Positions 1 to 6,355 of a stretch of DNA of 6,355 nucleotides are shown piece by piece. The DNA is taken from contig JBKECY010000071.1 in NCBI GenBank assembly GCA_047975025.1, positions 1 to 6,355 on the forward strand. The letters are read 5' to 3'. A model generated the notes under the pieces. The model worked only from the letters and a program-made list of their open reading frames with translations. It did no database searches and was not told where the DNA came from. The DNA is from JBKECY01 sp047975025. GTDB taxonomy: Bacteria; Bacillota; Clostridia; Lachnospirales; Lachnospiraceae. The position numbers and the translations under genes were made by a program. Positions within the stretch are counted from its first letter, which is position 1, and each line of letters opens with the position of its first letter.

Positions 1-11
1 ACCCTAATGTC

Positions 12-38
12 TTGATTTAAAAAATATTGCTATATTTG
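12..38 (+). promoter_or_regulatory. Probable Bacteroidetes sigma-ABfr promoter of the reductase operon
   Basis: TATATTTG at 31-38 matches the Bacteroidetes -7 consensus TAnnTTTG exactly. A TTG at 12-14 can serve as the -33 element. The spacer is 16 bases, slightly shorter than usual for this group, so the upstream box is the weaker half. Transcription would begin a few bases after 38, leaving a 5' UTR of about 60-65 bases before the ATG at 111. No other match to the consensus lies nearer the gene. The bases to the left of the window might hold regulatory sites that cannot be seen. Confidence 0.6.
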
Positions 39-110
39 CGATAACCTATTTAATCACAAGATACACATTCTGGCACATATATTCAAACCTTAAAATATTC
101 AACTACAAAC

Positions 111-1298
111 ATGGAAAAGAAAGGTGTTAACAGAAGAGATTTCCTCCGGCTTTCGGCAACAGTGGGTGCCGGTGCCCTGATTGTTCCCGGAACTACTGCG
201 TCTACGTTAAGTAAGACAACACAGGCAAAAATGAATGAAATACCTTTGCGTACATTGGGGCGTACAGGTGTTAAACTACCTATTTTGAGTATGGGAGTTA
301 TGCGTGCCGATAATCCGAATGTAGTGAGAGCTGCTTATAATTCGGGTATTTTTCATTTCGATACGGCACATGGTTATCAGAATGGGCGTAACGAAGAGAT
401 GTTGGGTAATTTCTTCGAAGGTAAACCGCGCGAAAGCTATTTTCTGGGGACAAAAGTTAAAATTGACTACCCATTGAAGCCTGATTTTGAGCAAGACCTG
501 AATACTAAACTGGAACTAAGCCTCAAGCGCCTCAAAATGGAATATGTGGATATCTTCTATGCACATGCCTACAGCGATGTGGAAGAAGTTTCGGACGAGA
601 GGATAATTGCAGCTCTCAGTAAAATAAAAGAAGAGGGTAAAGCCCGTTTTATAGGTTTTTCCACTCATGCACATAAACCGGAACTAATAGATGCAGCTAT
701 AAAGGCAGGAATATATGATGTATTACTTATCAGTTATAATTTTAAGCTGAATAACCTGAAAGAAACGGACGACGCTGTCAAACGTGCCGCCGAAGCCGGT
801 ATCGGTATAGTGGCAATGAAAACAATGACAGGTGGAGTGGAGGATGCCGATGGCAAGAAAAAAATCAATGCTCAGGCTTGCCTGAAATGGGCATGGAAAA
901 ACGAACACATAACAACGGCTATCCCCGGATTTTCCAATTATGACGAGTTCGATGAATGCCTTGCTGCTGCGCAAAGTCCGGAACTCACATCGGGCGAACA
1001 GGAATATCTGGCAGCCCTATGCGATAAGGAAATGATGTTCTGCCAGCAATGTAATAAATGTGTGGCTCAATGTACCGAACATCTCCCTATCCCCGACATT
1101 ATGCGTGCGTATATGTACACCTACGGATATAAATATTCACAACTGTCGAAGGAGACGCTTACAGAGCTAAATCTGGCAGAAAATGTCTGTTCCGGCTGTA
1201 ACTCATGCGCTGTAGACTGTCCATCGGGGTTCAATGTGTCGCAAAAGATAGCGGCGATTACACCTGTGATGCGTGTGCCCAACGAATTCTTAACTTAA
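111..1298 (+). CDS. Tat-signal aldo/keto reductase with C-terminal 2[4Fe-4S] ferredoxin domain
   Basis: The protein has 395 residues. Residues 1-30 form a twin-arginine signal (NRRDFLRL at 7-14, then a hydrophobic stretch ending near VPG). A TIM-barrel aldo/keto reductase domain follows from about 43 to 290. The family's catalytic tetrad appears intact: D84, Y89 (DTAHGY), K115 (GTKVK) and H152 (YAHAY). The C-terminus carries two CxxCxxCxxxC motifs, C311/314/317/321 and C360/363/366/370, as in ferredoxins that bind two [4Fe-4S] clusters. Family knowledge suggests NAD(P)H-linked carbonyl reduction with electron transfer to or from the clusters; the substrate cannot be read from sequence. The start at 111 is preferred because it gives the complete Tat signal and has an A-rich upstream region. 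ATG 231 (M41) would give a version without the signal. It is first in an operon, 14 bases ahead of the DUF6599 gene. The family call is firm; actual export is inference. Confidence 0.93.
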   Translation: MEKKGVNRRDFLRLSATVGAGALIVPGTTASTLSKTTQAKMNEIPLRTLGRTGVKLPILSMGVMRADNPNVVRAAYNSGIFHFDTAHGYQNGRNEEMLGNFFEGKPRESYFLGTKVKIDYPLKPDFEQDLNTKLELSLKRLKMEYVDIFYAHAYSDVEEVSDERIIAALSKIKEEGKARFIGFSTHAHKPELIDAAIKAGIYDVLLISYNFKLNNLKETDDAVKRAAEAGIGIVAMKTMTGGVEDADGKKKINAQACLKWAWKNEHITTAIPGFSNYDEFDECLAAAQSPELTSGEQEYLAALCDKEMMFCQQCNKCVAQCTEHLPIPDIMRAYMYTYGYKYSQLSKETLTELNLAENVCSGCNSCAVDCPSGFNVSQKIAAITPVMRVPNEFLT

Positions 1299-1312
1299 TT
1301 ACGAGATAATAT

Positions 1313-2173
1313 ATGAAAATCTTAAAGTGTATTATTGTCTTCCTTTTCTGTATGGTATATTCCCTTTCGGCTCAGACACCTGCTGAGTTGAAAGCGTGGC
1401 TTCCAGCAACTGAAGGTTGGACAATTTCGGATAAAGTTGAAGTTTTCAGTCCTGAGAATCTGTTCGACCGCATCAACGGTGCAGCGCCTTTATATTTGGA
1501 GAATAATTTCAGGGAAATGACACAAATGGAATACACCAAAGGTGACGACTATATCTCTATACAGGCATACCGTCATGCGAGCCCGGAAGATGCATTCGGA
1601 ATGTATGCATCGGAACGTTCGTCCGAACTGACATTTTTTCCTATCGGGGGAGAAGCACAGGGGGACGATTCAGGTATTTTCTTTTTTGCAGGCAATATAT
1701 ATGTGAAAATGTGGAGCAGTGCACAGGAAAATGTTTCGGAAACGATGAGAGCGATAGCTGCACATTTGGCCGGAAATATCGATGCTACAGCTGGTTATCC
1801 ACCTGTTGTAAACGCTTTTCCTAAAGAAGATATGATTCCGCATACCGAAACATATGTCACAGCTAATTATATAGGTCATACTTTTCTCAATATGGTTTAT
1901 ACGGCTAAATACAAGATAGATAACAAAACATTTCAGGCGTTTGTTGTCGATGCTAAGTCGGCAGACGGGGCAAAAGATATTTTGAATAAATATTTTACCT
2001 TTACAAAACAGCCTTTAGACTTTGTTGAGGGAAATCTGATAATAAAAGACCGCTATAATGGCGATATACCTGCTGTCTGGAAAGGCCAGTATATAATAGG
2101 TGTATTTTCCGAAAATGGAGATAAGATAGCCGGAGTGGATATTATTCTGGGAAAAATAGCCGGAGCGCTTTAA
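1313..2173 (+). CDS. Secreted DUF6599-family protein, function unknown
   Basis: The protein has 286 residues. Residues 1-20 form a Sec signal peptide: K2/K5, a hydrophobic core at 7-17, and a likely signal peptidase I cut after SLSA20. C13 is not in a lipobox, so a lipoprotein is unlikely. The mature part matches, from memory, the DUF6599 pattern: LPATEGW at 30-36, ENLFDRINGAAPLYL at 48-62, an FREM segment at 66-69, and DAFGMYASERS at 93-103. The rest is alternating beta-rich and amphipathic segments with no metal-binding cysteines or recognisable catalytic triad. Length is ordinary for a one-domain member. It starts 14 bases after the reductase stop and no terminator lies between, so the two are probably co-transcribed. 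Since both carry export signals, a shared periplasmic role is a fair inference, but no reaction can be assigned. Confidence 0.8.
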   Translation: MKILKCIIVFLFCMVYSLSAQTPAELKAWLPATEGWTISDKVEVFSPENLFDRINGAAPLYLENNFREMTQMEYTKGDDYISIQAYRHASPEDAFGMYASERSSELTFFPIGGEAQGDDSGIFFFAGNIYVKMWSSAQENVSETMRAIAAHLAGNIDATAGYPPVVNAFPKEDMIPHTETYVTANYIGHTFLNMVYTAKYKIDNKTFQAFVVDAKSADGAKDILNKYFTFTKQPLDFVEGNLIIKDRYNGDIPAVWKGQYIIGVFSENGDKIAGVDIILGKIAGAL

Positions 2174-2189
2174 ATATGAAATACATTAA

Positions 2190-2382
2190 AGAAGCTGTTT
2201 GAGTTATATTGCCTGCCTGTTTTGAGCTGATTTAAGATAGATTTTTAGCATTTTTATCGCGGGTTTAGCGGGCTAAACCAAGAGAAAAAGGTTAAAAAGA
2301 TGCTTAAAACGGCCAAACAGAGGCTGGCAAAGGTTGTTAAAAGTTTATTTTTATTTATTCCGGTATAATTCAAACAGCTTCT
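2190..2382. repeat. 193-bp foldback (MITE-like) element with 19-bp inverted ends
   Basis: The left end AGAAGCTGTTTGAGTTATA (2190-2208) is the reverse complement of 2364-2382 at 18 of 19 positions; the exception (G2203 against T2369) is a wobble pair in RNA. More inverted pairs nest inside: 2210-2218 with 2321-2329 (8/9), 2242-2255 with 2296-2309 (12/14), and a central hairpin 2262-2268/2273-2279 (GGTTTAG, loop CGGG, CTAAACC). The right arm holds an unpaired AT-rich stretch of about 34 bases (2330-2363), so the fold is not symmetric. No ORF of useful length lies inside. TAA occurs at 2187-2189 and 2382-2384, which could be a short target duplication, but such a short match in AT-rich DNA is weak evidence. 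It lies between the DUF6599 stop and the terminator, so it would be transcribed as 3' UTR. It may be a non-autonomous mobile element, a dispersed palindromic repeat or a structured RNA. Confidence 0.75.
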
Positions 2383-2394
2383 AACAATCATAGA

Positions 2395-2436
2395 ATAAAA
2401 GCTTAATGAAAAACTTCATTGAGCTTTTATATTTTT
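2395..2436 (+). terminator. Rho-independent terminator of the reductase-DUF6599 operon
   Basis: Left arm 2395-2410 (ATAAAAGCTTAATGAA) pairs along all 16 positions with 2415-2430 (TTCATTGAGCTTTTAT), counting one U-G wobble. The loop is AAAC. The stem is followed by ATTTTT at 2431-2436. The A-rich base of the stem is opposite its own T run, giving a typical A...T extended intrinsic terminator. It lies about 220 bases beyond the DUF6599 stop, an unusually long distance explained by the foldback element in between. It separates this unit from the efflux genes. Reverse-direction termination is possible but less supported. Confidence 0.88.
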
Positions 2437-2655
2437 CAGAGAAAACCCTTTGTGTAATTTTTTGTTTACCAATGTGAATAAAGACTAAAATTACGCTTCA
2501 CTATTAAACCTTTTTATTTACTTATCGTCACATTTTCCGAGAGTAGAATTTAGAGGCCCGAAATAGAAAACGTTTTCATTAAGCAATGAGAAGAAGCAAA
2601 TTTACATTGATTATGACATTGCGAAGAAAACGACAGATGAAATTGAATATTTACT
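2437..2655 (+). other. Leader region of the efflux operon, promoter not identified
   Basis: These 219 AT-rich bases separate the terminator from the adaptor gene and must hold the efflux promoter if the unit is transcribed independently. I found no exact TAnnTTTG box. The nearest candidates are TAAAATTA at 2486-2493, with TTTG at 2461-2464 placed 21 bases upstream, and TACATTGA at 2603-2610; both are poor. A perfect palindrome lies at 2566-2577, and ACATTG occurs twice, 12 bases apart (2604-2609 and 2616-2621). A 25-codon ORF (2586-2663) runs into the adaptor start. No regulator gene of the TetR or MarR type is encoded here. Confidence 0.5.
2566..2577. promoter_or_regulatory. Perfect 12-bp palindrome, candidate operator
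   Basis: GAAAACGTTTTC is exactly self-complementary and sits 78 bases before the adaptor ATG. Its AACGTT core with a central CG step resembles operators of LacI-family repressors, but also fits other dimeric regulators. No terminator-like T run follows, and a 12-bp palindrome without a loop is a poor RNA hairpin, so a protein-binding site is the more likely reading. The regulator is not in the window. Chance occurrence in an AT-rich leader cannot be excluded. Confidence 0.35.
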
Positions 2656-3759
2656 ATGAATAGAAAAACGAAAATAGCACTTGTCGTTGTCATTGTGCTA
2701 CTTATTGCCGGAATGGCATTTTATCCTAAAATAAAGGAAATCGTATCGCCTGGAGAAGAAATAAGCCCTACTATACAAGACAGCAGTCCGGGTGGAAACA
2801 GGCTACGGAATACTTTGAATGTAAACGCGATGATATTGAAGCCGGATAATCTCACCGAAACGATTCGGGAAAAGGGCTTGCTTATACCTGACGAAGAAGT
2901 AGATTTGTCGTTTGAAACTTCAGGAAAAATCACGGAAATACATTTCAATGAAGGATCCAATGTGCGAAAAGGGCAATTACTGGCTAAAGTAAATGATAAA
3001 CCACTACAGGCCGAGTTAAAAAAACTGAAGGCGCAAGTTCCTCTGGCACAAGACCGTGTGTTCCGTCAAAAAGCCCTGTTGGCAAAAGATGCCGTGAGCC
3101 AGGAAGCGTATGAGTCTGTGAATACGGAACTGGATAAGTTGATGGCTGATATCGAACTTACCGAATCACGAATTGCACAAACCGAACTCCGTGCTCCATT
3201 CGATGGCATTGTTGGTTTACGTCTGGTCAGTGAAGGTACATACGCCTCTCCGTCCACGATTGTGACGCGCCTTACTAAAATATCACCGCTGAAAGTCGAG
3301 TTCTCGGTGGGTGAAGCCTATGTAAACAATATAAAAGCCGGCACACCCATCACTTTTACATTCGACAACGACCTCAGTACATACGGGGCCACTGTATATG
3401 CGGTGGAGTCGAATCTCGACAAAGTCACACTGACACTAAAAGCACGTGCTTTATATCCCAATGTAGGCGGACGCCTCAAACCGGGTTTATCTACAAATAT
3501 AGAAATAAGACTACAGGAAATAAAGAATACCATCGTTGTTCCCAGTTTATCCACTATTGCAGAAATGGGGCGCGATATAGCCTATATATATAAAGAAGGA
3601 AAGGCTCATCAGGTAACATTGAAAAAAGGAATGCGGACAGCAGCTTCGGTTCAGGTACTCAATGGCTTGAGCGTAGGCGACACTTTGCTTGTTACGGGAG
3701 TGATGCAATTGAGAGACGGACTACCTGTGACAATAGATAATTTTGTGGACAATAATTAA
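2656..3759 (+). CDS. RND efflux periplasmic adaptor (membrane fusion protein)
   Basis: The protein has 367 residues, a usual length for the AcrA/MexA-type family. It joins an RND pump to an outer-membrane channel. Residues 6-23 form a hydrophobic anchor following a basic start (NRKTK). There is no cysteine anywhere, so it is not a lipoprotein. Next come the first lipoyl half-motif (89-114, GKITEIHFNEG then VRKGQLLAKV), an alpha-helical hairpin (about 115-175), the second lipoyl half (177-187, TELRAPFDGIVG region), a beta-barrel domain (about 205-285, with PNVGGRLKPGLS at 268-279), and a membrane-proximal domain (about 290-360, with GLSVGDTLLVTGVMQLRDG). The hairpin is of modest length. The start at 2656 gives the full basic N-terminus before the membrane helix. 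The pump gene follows after 87 bases on the same strand, as is normal for these operons. Substrate is unknown; drug, bile-salt or metabolite export are all possible. Confidence 0.93.
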   Translation: MNRKTKIALVVVIVLLIAGMAFYPKIKEIVSPGEEISPTIQDSSPGGNRLRNTLNVNAMILKPDNLTETIREKGLLIPDEEVDLSFETSGKITEIHFNEGSNVRKGQLLAKVNDKPLQAELKKLKAQVPLAQDRVFRQKALLAKDAVSQEAYESVNTELDKLMADIELTESRIAQTELRAPFDGIVGLRLVSEGTYASPSTIVTRLTKISPLKVEFSVGEAYVNNIKAGTPITFTFDNDLSTYGATVYAVESNLDKVTLTLKARALYPNVGGRLKPGLSTNIEIRLQEIKNTIVVPSLSTIAEMGRDIAYIYKEGKAHQVTLKKGMRTAASVQVLNGLSVGDTLLVTGVMQLRDGLPVTIDNFVDNN

Positions 3760-3763
3760 ATAT

Positions 3764-3831
3764 AATTTCAAGATTTCAAATTCTTAGATTTTATAATTTA
3801 AATAAATCTTGATATTGGAAATCCTGAAATC
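3764..3831. repeat. Imperfect inverted repeat between adaptor and pump genes
   Basis: AATTTCAAGATTTC (3764-3777) matches the reverse complement of 3818-3831 at 12 of 14 positions. In an alternative register, TCAAGATTT (3768-3776) pairs perfectly with AAATCTTGA (3804-3812). GAAATC recurs at 3818, 3826 and 3833. The arms are AT-rich and far apart (40 and 27 bases), with no T run after the second arm, so this is not a convincing terminator. It fills most of the 87-bp gap and could form a weak mRNA structure that affects processing or relative expression of the pump, or be a degenerate intergenic repeat. Confidence 0.45.
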
Positions 3832-3846
3832 AGAAATCAATAACTG

Positions 3847-6355
3847 ATGACAATATCCGAAATAAGTATTAAACGCCCGGTGCTGGCAACAGTATTTGTA
3901 TTGGTCATATTCCTGTTGGGTATGATTGGATATACATATTTGGGCGTACGTGAATATCCCAATATAGACAATCCCATTATCTCGGTTAACGTTACCTATC
4001 CCGGTGCAAACGCTGAAATTATAGAGAACCAGATAACCGAACCACTTGAACAGAACATTAATGGTATCCCTGGCATCAGGTCACTGACCAGTAGTAGTAG
4101 TCAGGGCTCGTGCCGTATAACGGTGGAGTTTGAACTTTCGGTGGATTTGGAGACAGCAGCGAATGATGTGCGAGACAAAGTATCACGTGCGCAGCGATAT
4201 CTGCCCCGTGATTGCGATCCGCCTACTGTATCGAAGGCAGATGCCGACGCCAATCCGATTATTCAGATCAGTATTCAGAGTGAAAAACGTTCTTTGCTGG
4301 AACTTAGTGAAATAGCAGAACTGACAGTAAAAGAACGTTTACAGACAATACCAAACGTGAGTGCTGTGGAAATATGGGGGCAAAACCGCTACTCGATGCG
4401 TCTTTGGCTCGATCCTGTAAAAATGGCCGCGTATGGTATTACTCCTATGGATGTAAAAAATGCCGTCGATCGTGAAAACGTGGAACTGCCTTCGGGTAGT
4501 ATAGAAGGTGATGCCTTGGAGCTTACTATCCGCACATTAGGTCTGATGCAGACACCGGAAGAATTTAACAATATGATTATCAAAGAAGATAATTTTAATG
4601 TGGTACGTTTCAAAGATGTAGGTACAGCCGAACTGGGCACGGAAGATCAGCGCAGTCTCATGCGCCGTAATGGGGTACCGGCCGTAAGTACCGTCATCAT
4701 TCCTCAACCGGGTGCAAATCAGATAGAAATATCGGACGAAGCAATGATACGTCTCGAACAACTGAGAAAAGACCTGCCCGAAGATGTATTTATCGATGTG
4801 GCTTTTGATAATACTAAATTTAGACGCGCGTCGATAGCCGAAGTGGAAGAAACCGTATATATCGCTTTTGCCCTTGTGGTTATCATTATCTTCCTCTTTC
4901 TGCGCGACTGGCGTGTGACCCTTGTACCATGTGTGGTGATACCCGTATCGCTGGTTGGCGCATTCTTTGTAATGTATATAGCCGGATTTTCCATCAATGT
5001 ACTATCCATGCTTGCCGTAGTGCTTGCCGTGGGATTGGTGGTTGACGATGCCATTGTGGTCACGGAGAACATATATCTGAAAATAGAAGAAGGAATGTCC
5101 CCTAAAGAGGCCGGGATAGAGGGCTCGAAGGAAATATTCTTTGCTGTGATATCTACGACTATTAGTGTTGTAGCCGTGTTTTTTCCTATCGTATTCCTTG
5201 AAGGAATGACAGGGCGGCTTTTCCGTGAATTTAGCTTCGTAATTGCCGGAGCCGTGCTGATTTCAGCATTCGTAGCCCTGACATTTACCCCGATGCTCTC
5301 TACCAAATTGTTGAAGAAAGAGGACAAGCCTAATTGGTTTTATCGGAAGACTGAACCGTTTTTCAACGGGTTGATGAACGGATACCATAATGCCCTGCAT
5401 AAGTTTCTGAGCATCAAAGTTATCATATGGCCTATTATTATCATTACATTGGTGTCAATTGTATATCTGATGAAGGTCATCCCTTCCGAAATGGCTCCTT
5501 TGGAAGACCGTTCACAAATAACAATCAGAACCAGCGGGCCGGAAGGCTCTACTTATGAATATATGAGAAACTATACGGAAAAAATAGCTACTATAGCCGA
5601 TTCCGTAGCACCCGAAAGACTTATAAATACGATGCGTGTATGGACCGGAGGGGGTAACGTGAACCTCAACCTGTCCGGTATCAAAGACAGGGACAGGAGC
5701 CAGATGGAAATAGCTGACGAACTCTCCAAAGCTGTAAGGAAGGAAACGGGTGCCCGTACCTTTGTTCAGCAGCAATCTACATTCGGAGGCCGGCGTTCCA
5801 GTATGCCTATACAATATGTGCTGCAGGCGCCTAATATTGCCAAACTGGAAGAATTTATCCCTGTATTTATGCAGAAGGTGCAGGAAAGTCCTTTATTCCA
5901 AATGGCCGATGTAAACCTCAAATTCACGAAACCCGAAACGCGGATAATCATCGACCGTAATAAAGCTGCCGTATTGGGTGTCAGCACGAGAGATATCGGG
6001 CAAACACTCCAGTATGCGCTCAGCGGGCAGCGTATGGGCTATTTCTATATGAATGGAAAACAATACCAGATACTCGGCGAGATAAACCGCCAGCAACGGA
6101 ATACACCGGTTGATTTGAAATCGATATACCTCAAAAACCTTACGGGCAGTATGATTCAGTTGGGCAATCTGGTAAAATTGGAAGAAAGCGTGGCTCCTCC
6201 GCAGCTTTATCGTTACAATCGATTCAACTCGGCCACAATATCCGCCGGACTCTCTCCGGGTGTGACTATAGGTGCCGGACTCAACGAAATGGACCGCATA
6301 GCCAAAGAAACACTCGATGATACTTTCCGTACAGCATTGGCCGGAGACTCGAAAG
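3847..6355 (+). CDS. RND efflux pump inner-membrane subunit, HAE1/AcrB-like (3' end cut by window)
   Basis: An open frame runs from ATG 3847 to the window edge, with 836 codons visible; the family usually has about 1020-1060. These trimeric pumps use the proton gradient to export substrates through adaptor and outer-membrane channel. The start MTISEISIKRPVLATV is typical, with TM1 at about 11-32. The first porter region follows, including GVREYPNIDNPIISV (33-47) and TSSSSQGSCRITVEF (81-95). TM2-TM6 lie at about 337-352, 357-378, 383-404, 432-451 and 463-485. TM4 has the proton-relay pair D400-D401 in VVDDAIVVTENIY, equivalent to AcrB D407/D408. TM7 lies at about 524-544, then the second porter region. 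TM8-TM12, including the TM10 lysine of the relay, lie beyond the window. The reading frame has no internal stop or frameshift. The adaptor gene lies 87 bases upstream. Substrate cannot be predicted. Confidence 0.95.
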   Translation, partial: MTISEISIKRPVLATVFVLVIFLLGMIGYTYLGVREYPNIDNPIISVNVTYPGANAEIIENQITEPLEQNINGIPGIRSLTSSSSQGSCRITVEFELSVDLETAANDVRDKVSRAQRYLPRDCDPPTVSKADADANPIIQISIQSEKRSLLELSEIAELTVKERLQTIPNVSAVEIWGQNRYSMRLWLDPVKMAAYGITPMDVKNAVDRENVELPSGSIEGDALELTIRTLGLMQTPEEFNNMIIKEDNFNVVRFKDVGTAELGTEDQRSLMRRNGVPAVSTVIIPQPGANQIEISDEAMIRLEQLRKDLPEDVFIDVAFDNTKFRRASIAEVEETVYIAFALVVIIIFLFLRDWRVTLVPCVVIPVSLVGAFFVMYIAGFSINVLSMLAVVLAVGLVVDDAIVVTENIYLKIEEGMSPKEAGIEGSKEIFFAVISTTISVVAVFFPIVFLEGMTGRLFREFSFVIAGAVLISAFVALTFTPMLSTKLLKKEDKPNWFYRKTEPFFNGLMNGYHNALHKFLSIKVIIWPIIIITLVSIVYLMKVIPSEMAPLEDRSQITIRTSGPEGSTYEYMRNYTEKIATIADSVAPERLINTMRVWTGGGNVNLNLSGIKDRDRSQMEIADELSKAVRKETGARTFVQQQSTFGGRRSSMPIQYVLQAPNIAKLEEFIPVFMQKVQESPLFQMADVNLKFTKPETRIIIDRNKAAVLGVSTRDIGQTLQYALSGQRMGYFYMNGKQYQILGEINRQQRNTPVDLKSIYLKNLTGSMIQLGNLVKLEESVAPPQLYRYNRFNSATISAGLSPGVTIGAGLNEMDRIAKETLDDTFRTALAGDSK

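Noticed and set aside
276..974. Minus-strand ORFs of 72 and 83 codons (276-494 and 723-974)
   Set aside because: They lie opposite catalytic-domain codons of the reductase and have no domain content.
2262..2279. GGTTTAG/CTAAACC hairpin as a stand-alone terminator
   Set aside because: It is followed by an A-rich rather than T-rich run, and it lies inside the foldback element. The real terminator with stem and T run is at 2395-2436.
2190..2382. Foldback element as a CRISPR repeat or complete insertion sequence
   Set aside because: There is one pair of inverted ends and no regular direct repeats with spacers. No transposase or other ORF fits within 193 bp.
2603..2610. TACATTGA as a -7 promoter box for the efflux operon
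   Set aside because: It matches only 4 of the 6 fixed positions of TAnnTTTG, and no convincing -33 element is correctly placed. It is mentioned only as a weak candidate.
4130..4315. 61-codon plus-strand ORF inside the pump gene
   Set aside because: It is a different frame of the first porter-domain region, where the pump frame gives clear RND motifs.
4719..5327. 202-codon minus-strand ORF opposite the pump's TM2-TM6 region
   Set aside because: It is antisense to a well-conserved RND coding stretch with the DD motif in frame. Its translation is Ser/Thr/Ile-rich low complexity with no recognisable domain, as expected for a shadow frame.
5512..6096. Overlapping minus-strand ORFs of 67-100 codons at the right end
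   Set aside because: All lie opposite the continuous pump frame, overlap each other, and show no family motifs or own start context.

Overview
The window looks like chromosomal DNA of a Bacteroidetes bacterium, most likely order Bacteroidales (Dysgonomonas/Parabacteroides-like; the genus is a guess). The reasons are a moderate AT bias, A-rich start regions without Shine-Dalgarno sequences, a TAnnTTTG-type -7 promoter box at the left edge, and gene products of types common in that group. All four protein genes lie on the + strand in two transcription units.

Unit 1 (about 12-2436): a Bacteroidetes-type promoter, then a Tat-signal aldo/keto reductase with a C-terminal two-cluster [4Fe-4S] ferredoxin domain (111-1298). 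After 14 bases comes a secreted DUF6599-type protein of unknown function (1313-2173). The unit ends in a strong intrinsic terminator (2395-2436). Between the last stop codon and that terminator sits a foldback element of about 193 bp (2190-2382). Its 19-base ends are inverted repeats (18/19 identical, the odd pair a G-T wobble), with further nested inverted repeats inside. It codes for nothing and looks like a MITE-like or other dispersed palindromic repeat lodged in the 3' UTR.

Unit 2 (about 2437 to beyond the right edge): a leader of about 220 bp without an obvious consensus promoter but with a perfect 12-bp palindrome (2566-2577). Then come a membrane-anchored RND efflux adaptor (2656-3759), an AT-rich 87-bp gap with an imperfect inverted repeat, and an RND (HAE1/AcrB-like) inner-membrane pump (3847 to the window end, 836 codons visible). 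Adaptor and pump would form two parts of a tripartite proton-driven exporter. An outer-membrane TolC-like factor is expected downstream but is not in the window.

No tRNA, rRNA, CRISPR array, intact insertion sequence or phage gene was seen. The least explained items are the foldback element and the pairing of a putatively exported nicotinamide-type oxidoreductase with a DUF6599 protein. Nothing here proves a new system.
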